Of a stretch of 64,000 bases of DNA, positions 57,505 to 64,000 are shown piece by piece. This DNA comes from Antilocapra americana. Taxonomy: Eukaryota; Chordata; Mammalia; Artiodactyla; Antilocapridae. The stretch is taken from the NCBI GenBank assembly GCA_007570785.1, contig ML660201.1, positions 41,554,863-41,618,862 on the forward strand. Direction: 5' to 3'. A program made the translations under genes and the position numbers. Every line of letters starts with the position of its first letter. Position 1 is the stretch's first letter. The notes beneath the pieces are model-generated. The model ran no database searches and was not told where the DNA came from. It saw nothing but the letters and a program-made list of their open reading frames with translations.

Positions 57505-57750
57505 GGTGGTGATTTAGTCTCTCAGTCCAGTGCAAGTCCAGGGCAAGTGCAAGTCCAAGTGGAAGTCACTTCAGTCATGTCCAACTCTTGCGACCCTATG
57601 GACTGTAGCCCCCAGGCTCCTCTGTCCATGGGATTTCCCAGGCAAGAATACTAGAGTGTGTTGCCATTTCCTTCTCCAGGGGAATCTTCCTCACCCAGGA
57701 ATCAAACCCAGGTCTCCTGCATCAGGTGGGTTCTTCCCTGGCTTCCCTTG
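57505..57750 (-). mobile_element. Bov-tA SINE
   Basis: Minus strand: degenerate head near 57745, 'tttgattcctgggtgaggaa', then the BovB-related tail. A small GTG repeat (57497-57511) and a local 'gcaagtcca' duplication lie in its tail. Confidence 0.88.
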
Positions 57751-57759
57751 CCCTCCCTA

Positions 57760-59185
57760 ACCATACCATCCGAAGTACATCCCCTGTCCTCCAGGCCCTC
57801 CTTATCACATTCGCCTGTTTTGTTGATAGCACTTGATAGCACCTGTCATCATGTTACGTTGTTTATTTGAGAACATGTTTGCCTGTGTTCAGTATAATAC
57901 CATCCATGAGAAGTACTTTTATCTGTATGGTTTACCATTGTGAGCTTGGCACTGTAATTCTTTGTTGAGTGAGATAAGTGATCAGGGAACGGCTAATAAT
58001 TGAGTCTGTACCTTCCTGGGTATAATTACATAACATAAGCGTTTAGATTCTCTGGCTATTTAGAGTACAATCTAAAAGTAGCAAAAGATAAGGATTATTA
58101 TAAGACACCTTGAATTACTCTAGTAGGCTAACTTTACCTGAAGTTCTTTCCAAATCACCACAAGTTTGGATGTGTTAGGTTTTTTCTCTCTATTTCTAGT
58201 GTTTTAAAGTCCCTTTTAGGGTAAGCCTTGACTCTTCCCCTCAACCCCAGCCATCAGAGAAGAAAAACCTAAGCCTCCCAGGTCCATTGCTCAGTGGCTT
58301 CTGATTATCTCTGGGAGTTGAGGGCTCCCCATCACCCTACCCTGGCTTCCCTTCTGATATCGAGCGTCACGATGTATATTGCATGATGGCTCAGTGTGCA
58401 GCAGGGCCTGCAGGACTTTGGAATGGATGCGTTATGGATTTGTATTTTATATTTTTGACCCTCATCCTTGAACCTGGAGGCTGATTCCATCTAGTCTGAT
58501 GGAGGTTTCTTTTCATACCTTAATGGTGATCCATCTGCCTCTTTTTCCTGGTGTTTCCATCCATCCTCATTTAGCCCCAAATGGCAGAAATCCCTGAATA
58601 GCTAAGCTCCTGGTTCTCAACCCTGTTTATATTAAAAATTCCCCATATAAAACAGGCCCATGGGGTCCAGATTTCAGCAAGGCTAGCAGGACCCTCTCTA
58701 CAAAGTATTGTGTGTCAGAGTCCTCAGTCCCAAGGAGGAATCCAGTTACACGGGCGTTCACGTCCACAACCTGCACTTCAAGCATTTTGATTTTCCTTTC
58801 AGTGTCACATTGGATTCAGCTAATTCATTTTTTGGAGGAGAGAAAATATTCTTAACAGCCAGGTTTCTGGCTTAGCTTTCATCTGAGAGGCCTTTAGCTT
58901 TTCATCTTCTCTCTTCAGTCACCTTTTTCACAGACTTTTCCTACTGAGCCTTTGAGACTTAAATCCAAGGAAGATGGAATTCAGGCCTTAGTAGAAGGCT
59001 GCATGGCTCTGTTTTCCTGGCTGATGACTAGCCTTTGTACAAATAGTCAGAGTAAACCTAAAGAAATAAAACGAAGGAAAATTTTTTGTAAGTCAAAGGC
59101 ATAAATAAATAAGATAGAAAGCATCAACTCTAACAAGGAATGACCTAGGAAAAGCTAAACCTTAAAAAAGATTTTATATTTGCCT
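57760..59185. other. Unassigned noncoding stretch
   Basis: No gene or family-level repeat recognised over about 1.4 kb. Confidence 0.4.
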
Positions 59186-59189
59186 GTGC

Positions 59190-59425
59190 TTGCTGTTCAG
59201 TATTGTCACCACTAGTCACATGTAACTATTTAAATTAATTAATTAAATAAAACCTTTAATTCAGTTCCTCAGTCATATTTCAAGTGCTTAATAATCACCT
59301 TGAGCTAGTGGCTCCTGCTGCATCGTTGGGCAGTCCAGGTCTGTCTGTATCGTACAAGCAAATAAAGGAAGGCTTCTCAATAAAGGAAGGCTTCTCTGGT
59401 AGCAGAAAGTTCTATTGGCCATCTC
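59190..59425 (-). mobile_element. hAT-Charlie-type DNA transposon remnant (MER58-like)
   Basis: 'actagtcacatgtaactatt', 'ttaattcagttcctcagtca', 'atttcaagtgcttaataatc' and 'gaaagttctattggccatct' are in the order of a common non-autonomous hAT element. An 18-bp tandem duplication sits inside it. Family name from memory. Confidence 0.65.
59361..59396 (+). repeat. Perfect 18-bp tandem duplication
   Basis: 'aataaaggaaggcttctc' is repeated exactly at 59361-59378 and 59379-59396. Confidence 0.95.
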
Positions 59426-60210
59426 TTCTATAGTCTAACCTTTGTCCAGGCCAGACAAGTAGGGACTTGTTTTTATTATACAAGCTGTTATGACTAACTT
59501 TGTGCCAAAATATTTTTTAAAAATGAGATACAATGAACAATTTCCTGAAAAAAACATTTTGCAAACTAACTCAAAATAAAATAGAAAGTAAGCCTAACTA
59601 TATCAGTAACCACTGAAAGAACTGAATCAGTAGCTAAAATAGGACCCCACTCTCTTCTTCCCCATCAAAAAGTGATGCCAAGTCAAGATGATATTATAGT
59701 CAAGCTCTACTTAAATGCCAAAGAACAGCTAACCTCCTGAATTAAAAGTGGCATTGGCCAAAAAGTCCTAGACTGGGGATTTTAGTTCTTCTGCCCCTTC
59801 TCCAACTTGTGGCCTGAGGCAAAATGGTGTCTGTACCATGAAGCAGTTAAACTAGAAAGTTCTCAAGGCCCTAGACAGCTCCAAGTCCCCATGGTTCCAT
59901 GCCTTTAAGTCTTTTGTCTTCCCACTAATCTTGTCTACACATTGATAGCTTCCAAGTATTACAGTGACAATACTGGATCACCCACATGGCTTATCTGATT
60001 TGTTATGCTAAGGATGATTGTTAAAATGGACCCAGAGAAGAGGGAAATTTCTGGACAAACAGTTGACCCAACAGTATTATGACACTGAAGCCACATTTCA
60101 GGGTGTTTCTTTCTGGTTCAGGAAGGATTTCTCCACCAAATGGTATTTACTCATAGTCCTGAATAACAATACTGTGCAGTGGGATAGACGTGGTACTTTT
60201 CTTGATTTTA
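59426..60210. other. Unassigned noncoding stretch
   Basis: Nothing recognised. Confidence 0.4.
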
Positions 60211-60214
60211 CATT

Positions 60215-60470
60215 AGTAGAAATAGCTAATATTTATAAAATGATTCTCAGATGTCAGACATAATCTAATTTATATTAAATTATGCTTCATACATATTAGT
60301 CCATTTGACTTCTATGATGTCCTGTGTGATAGGTAGATATTGGCTCCATTTTAAAGGCTAGGAGCTGGTACTCAGAGATACTGTTGCTTGGCCAAGATTA
60401 TATAGCTCTTACATACTAAACAGTACTCTATGCCTGAGAGAACCTCCAGCCTGTGTTCTTAGGCATTGAT
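60215..60470 (-). repeat. MIR SINE
   Basis: 'aatagctaatatttataaaa', 'ttgcttggccaagattatat' and 'ccagcctgtgttcttaggca' fit antisense MIR. Confidence 0.65.
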
Positions 60471-61875
60471 AGCAAGTTCAAAGTACTTGCAAAGCTTCTG
60501 TGGTAACCAAAGCCATTTCTCTATAGGTTTTTCATCTTGGCGAGCAGGAGCAATTTGTCTGTGCCATTTATCTGTAAGAGGTTACTTTCCCAAAGCCACC
60601 TTTTCTGAAGGACCTTGAGAAGGCATTTATTTCCTTCTGTAATGAAAGCAGTTACTGGCTTGGGTTATATTTAGTAAGGAAGCAGGGCTGGTAGTAAAAT
60701 CATTAATGGCATAATATTAATGAATTAGTGTAAAGGTTGGGGGAAAAAAAAAACGATCCTTGCTTATCCATGGCTGAGGATGGTCTGTGGACTGGAGGAG
60801 CCAATCCTCAACAAATATGTATTAGGATATTAGGAAACATGGGGAAGTCACTCCCTCATTTCTCTCCTACTGGTTTCTTGAAGAGTGGCGAGTCCTAACT
60901 TTGGTGACCACTAGAGCTGATGATTGGCACTGATCAGCAGCAGGTCACTTTGCTGATTTCCTTCAATTCTATGGCTTTTCTCAAAGCTTCATTTCCAATA
61001 CCTTGCAGCTTAACAGTGAGGGAAAGGTTCACATGCTCAGGAGGGTCAAAAAGGAGTGCTGCTGAAGAGTTTCCCGTGTCCCACTTCCTTAGCTTTTCAT
61101 TCCAGACTTACTAGGTCAGCAGGCCCTGCCCCTGTAATTTGCATTGTACAAGATGGACTTTGGGAAACAGGTAGATGAGAAACACTTTCAGAAACTAAAA
61201 CAAAAGTACATTCAGTTTAGATTCTTTGGGACACACCTACCTGAGATAATAAGGCACTTCTTTCAAAGTTTTCTGAACCTACCACGAACCTCCAAGGGAC
61301 ATGCAGACAGGCCTTTTAGTCCCCTTAAGTTAACAGAGGGGCTTAAAGGGATAATGCGCCCTGGATTTAGCTTCAGTTTAAGTCTTTGTGTTGCTGACAG
61401 GGCTTAAAATGGGCAGGTAATCACTGGTACAGTGTGTTATCTTTTTTTCCTCCCTCTTCTTATGAAATAAAGTGCAAAGTAGTTACCTGTTTTTATCTTT
61501 AGCTATTTCTTTTAAATGAAGCAAAGTTATCACCATTTTCCTCTGATCTAATATTTTTGACAAGACTTGGTTTCCGTGGTGAGATAGAAGTGAATTAGTT
61601 ATGTAATAAACAGGATATAATAGGTGAGTCTCCATTCATATTGACACCTCTATATGTCTATGAGATGTTAAAAATGGCTGGTATTAAATATTAATGAGGT
61701 CACCTGGGGAGGGAACCTGGGAGCGGCCAGGACCGTGTCTTTCTCAGTGACTTAAGGACCAGGTATAGAACCTCTGTTTTCTTGCCCCTCACTTGTTTTC
61801 TTCCTCTCATACCAACACCAAACAAATGATTAACCTTTTTTGACCTCTTTGGGGTGAGCCAGGTGATGGCATACT
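60471..61875. other. Unassigned noncoding stretch
   Basis: 61144-61407 carries an 87-codon plus-strand frame without splice sites or recognisable similarity, treated as chance. A MER20-like scrap may lie at 61095-61145. Confidence 0.4.
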
Positions 61876-61879
61876 AAAT

Positions 61880-62025
61880 CCTTTTTGTCAGTATAAGATA
61901 GGCACCACTGCTTCCATTTTGCGAAGGAAGAAGCTGAGCTTACATGGAGTCAGTGCCCTGGGTCCCAAGGCTGCTGAGTGGCAGAGCAGCCATGTGGGGT
62001 TCTAGATTCTGTGCATTCCGGCCTT
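61880..62025 (-). repeat. MIR fragment
   Basis: 'cttccattttgcgaaggaag', 'aaggctgctgagtggcagag' fit antisense MIR. Confidence 0.6.
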
Positions 62026-62720
62026 GTGTCTAGATGTCACTGACCAGGGCCAGCCAGTTCTTCCCATAGAATGCCTCTCCCATCCACCACTGCCCAAACT
62101 GTCCTCTCAGCAGAGTGTGGACCTTATCACCGCCCCTCTCCAGCAGTATCTTGGTGGTTTCCTTGACTCAGAGCTTCCTCAGCTCATCCAGCCTGCATGC
62201 CTCAGCTAGGCTTACCTTCCCGAAACATGCTTTCTCTGCGCCCCTCCCCTGATGACAGATTGCCAGTGCCTCCTGTTTCCAACCACATTAGGTTCAATTA
62301 CCTCCGCCTAATCCTCATATTCCTCCCAAATGGGTCCCCCGGGCAGTTTCTATAAATTTTCCACCGCTCCAAGATAATGAGATATTTTTTTCCTCTTCTA
62401 AAAATATATAGCATTCATTCTTCTTTCCATGTCTTCATATTATTTGCCTTTATATGAAATGCCCCCATTTTCTGTCTAAATCTTACCTAATGGATTTGGC
62501 CTAGTATGCTCCTTTAGGAAGCCTCCTCTAAAACTTTGAAAATGTCGTTGTCTCCCTCTCTGCAGAACTCCTGAGGCTCTTGAGTTTAACTCTGTTTTCC
62601 CCAGAATTCCTTTTTTCTCATCACCATGGTTTCCCCTCCAGCAATTGCATCTCCAGCTTGATAAGTCCTTTATGACAAAGTAGTGGTCTATTTCTGTTGT
62701 TTTCTCTGTGCTTAACAGAG
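62026..62720. other. Unassigned noncoding stretch
   Basis: Pyrimidine-rich sequence with no recognised gene or repeat. Confidence 0.4.
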
Positions 62721-62724
62721 GACT

Positions 62725-62960
62725 AGAACATAATAATCAAAGCTAACATTTATTAAGCACTTAATAAATGCCAGGCACTGTTTACATATATTAATTCTTG
62801 TAATCTTCACAATAACCCTCTAAGATGAAGACTGCCAGTAGCTACATGTTCAGATGAAGAAACTGAAGGATTGAAAGGTTAGGTGACTTACTTGCTCAAG
62901 TGGTCAAAGTTGAAATACAAACCATGCAGTGGAGCCAGTGTCTGCACGCTGCACTGTCCT
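62725..62960 (-). repeat. MIR SINE
   Basis: 'agctaacatttattaagcac', 'aatgccaggcactgtttaca', 'cagatgaagaaactgaagga' and 'ggtgacttacttgctcaagt' are classic antisense MIR. Confidence 0.85.
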
Positions 62961-64000
62961 AGGGATCAGATGTGTGTAAAAACACATTTGGTCATAGGGA
63001 CCAGTGAGAGAATATGAATTCTTTGTCTGGGATTTCCATGCAGCTGATGAAGCTCATGGTTCCCAGACTTTCCTCTAGAAATGGGTTCGTAGCTCCTGCC
63101 TATCACCTAGCAGCTGGGTGAATTGTGTATTCAATCGGGATAGTCTGTTTTAGAAAAGTTTTGAGTTTCATCAGCACTGCCCAAGTCCCACTTGGAACTA
63201 ACTTGACCTTTGCGTGAGGGATGTAACTCAAGCCCCTACTCCTCCTTTCTCCAGTAACATGAGCCTCTTCTAGTTGGTGTTAGGTACTTTAATCCTTTTT
63301 GGAACAAGGTAGGCTATAAACAAACAGAGTCAAGTATTTTAAAATTTTAATAGCAGCAAAAACTTCCATAAGACTCTTGAACTACAGTTTGATCATTTTG
63401 AGAAACTCGTGACTACCTGGATCAACAGTGTCACTTTCAGAGCTTGGATCTGTGCAGCACCTTTAAGCAGCTAATTTGAGGGAAATTGCTAGTAGCTTGC
63501 ATTTTCCCAATCTGCACACTTTCAGATGGTGCTGCTGTAGCATATTCCACAGTAGTGCCCTCCTTTCACATAGGAGATGTTTGTTGGATTTTTGATTTTG
63601 ATTTTTGACCAACCAAAATATCATCCAAATTTTAAGGAAGAATCAAATGATAAAAGACCTTTAAATTCTAATACCCAGGGTGTGTCACTGTGTCAGTACA
63701 TACCTAACTTCATGTTGAGGTCACACCCCCCTGCTCCACATTTCTGACTAATGCCCAGGTCAATGCTTGGTACATGTTTACCAGGTAGAATTTTGGAGGT
63801 TTTACCTGGCTTATACAAATACTGTTGGTTTGCTAATCAAAACCAGAGTGTTATCTACAAGGGAGGTGTGACCAGAGTTCCAAACAGTTCTGTTTGTCTT
63901 GTTAGTCTGGGGGATTTTACACTGCCAGCTGTTGATTGAATGAAGCAAAATAGATTTGGGATAGAAGGGGAAAATAAAAGTTCTTACTCAACTCCATCCA
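62961..64000. other. Unassigned noncoding stretch at the window edge
   Basis: No exon, RNA gene or nameable repeat. Confidence 0.4.

Noticed and set aside
61144..61407. 87-codon plus-strand frame
   Set aside because: No splice sites and no recognised similarity; judged chance.
1..64000. WNT5A, the neighbour of ERC2 in other mammals
   Set aside because: Searched by eye for its GC-rich exons and promoter island downstream of the ERC2 exon. Nothing resembling them is in the window.
1..64000. CRISPR arrays, operons, prophage or plasmid features
   Set aside because: Sequence is mammalian, with no regularly spaced repeats and no compact gene organisation.

Overview
The window is vertebrate nuclear DNA from a ruminant, almost certainly a bovid. 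It carries Bov-tA/Bov-A2 SINEs (tRNA-like heads, tails ending in a 'cacgactga'-type motif), BovB (RTE-clade) LINE fragments, two CHR-2-type tRNA-Glu SINEs and a 5'-truncated ruminant L1, over a background of old mammalian MIR, L2, MLT1, MER5A and L1M remnants. There is no bacterial, phage or organellar sequence, no CRISPR array and no CpG island.

Only one protein-coding feature is recognisable. At 1796-1822 (+ strand) a strong splice acceptor leads into a 27-nt coding tail, Asp-Asp-Glu-Glu-Gly-Ile-Trp-Ala-stop. This matches the C-terminal RIM-binding IWA tail of ERC2 (CAST/ELKS2), a presynaptic active-zone scaffold protein. The intron before it fills 1-1795. The sequence after the stop is 3' untranslated, and may also be partly intronic, because a usable 5' splice site lies 39 nt past the stop. 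In cattle this would place the window on the chromosome syntenic to human 3p14 (inference).

Layout. 1-3700: end of an ERC2 intron, the IWA exon and 3' UTR-like sequence. 3.7-29 kb: noncoding DNA with scattered SINEs, MIRs, two MLT1 LTRs (18.5-18.9 and 22.6-23.1 kb), MER5A and a long ancient L2-ended repeat. 28.3-30 kb: two reverse-oriented SINEs followed by a 1.17-kb L1 3' end. 33.4-33.8 kb: a young-looking BovB 3' fragment with a 9-bp target duplication. 34-52 kb: old repeats plus one short candidate exon at 49406-49470 with a GC-type donor. 52.6-54.7 kb: a 2.1-kb BovB copy that keeps the YADD catalytic motif, is broken by several stops and is split by a Bov-A SINE. 56.7-57.75 kb: a cluster of three SINEs. 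57.8-64 kb: noncoding with MIR and hAT remnants.

No previously undescribed gene system is evident. The points most worth checking are the possible splicing of the IWA exon into something downstream, the candidate exon at 49.4 kb, the SINE nested in its own BovB partner, a perfect 15-bp hairpin at 31.9 kb, and several clean local duplications. Repeat family names come from remembered consensus sequences, so the class is more certain than the subfamily.
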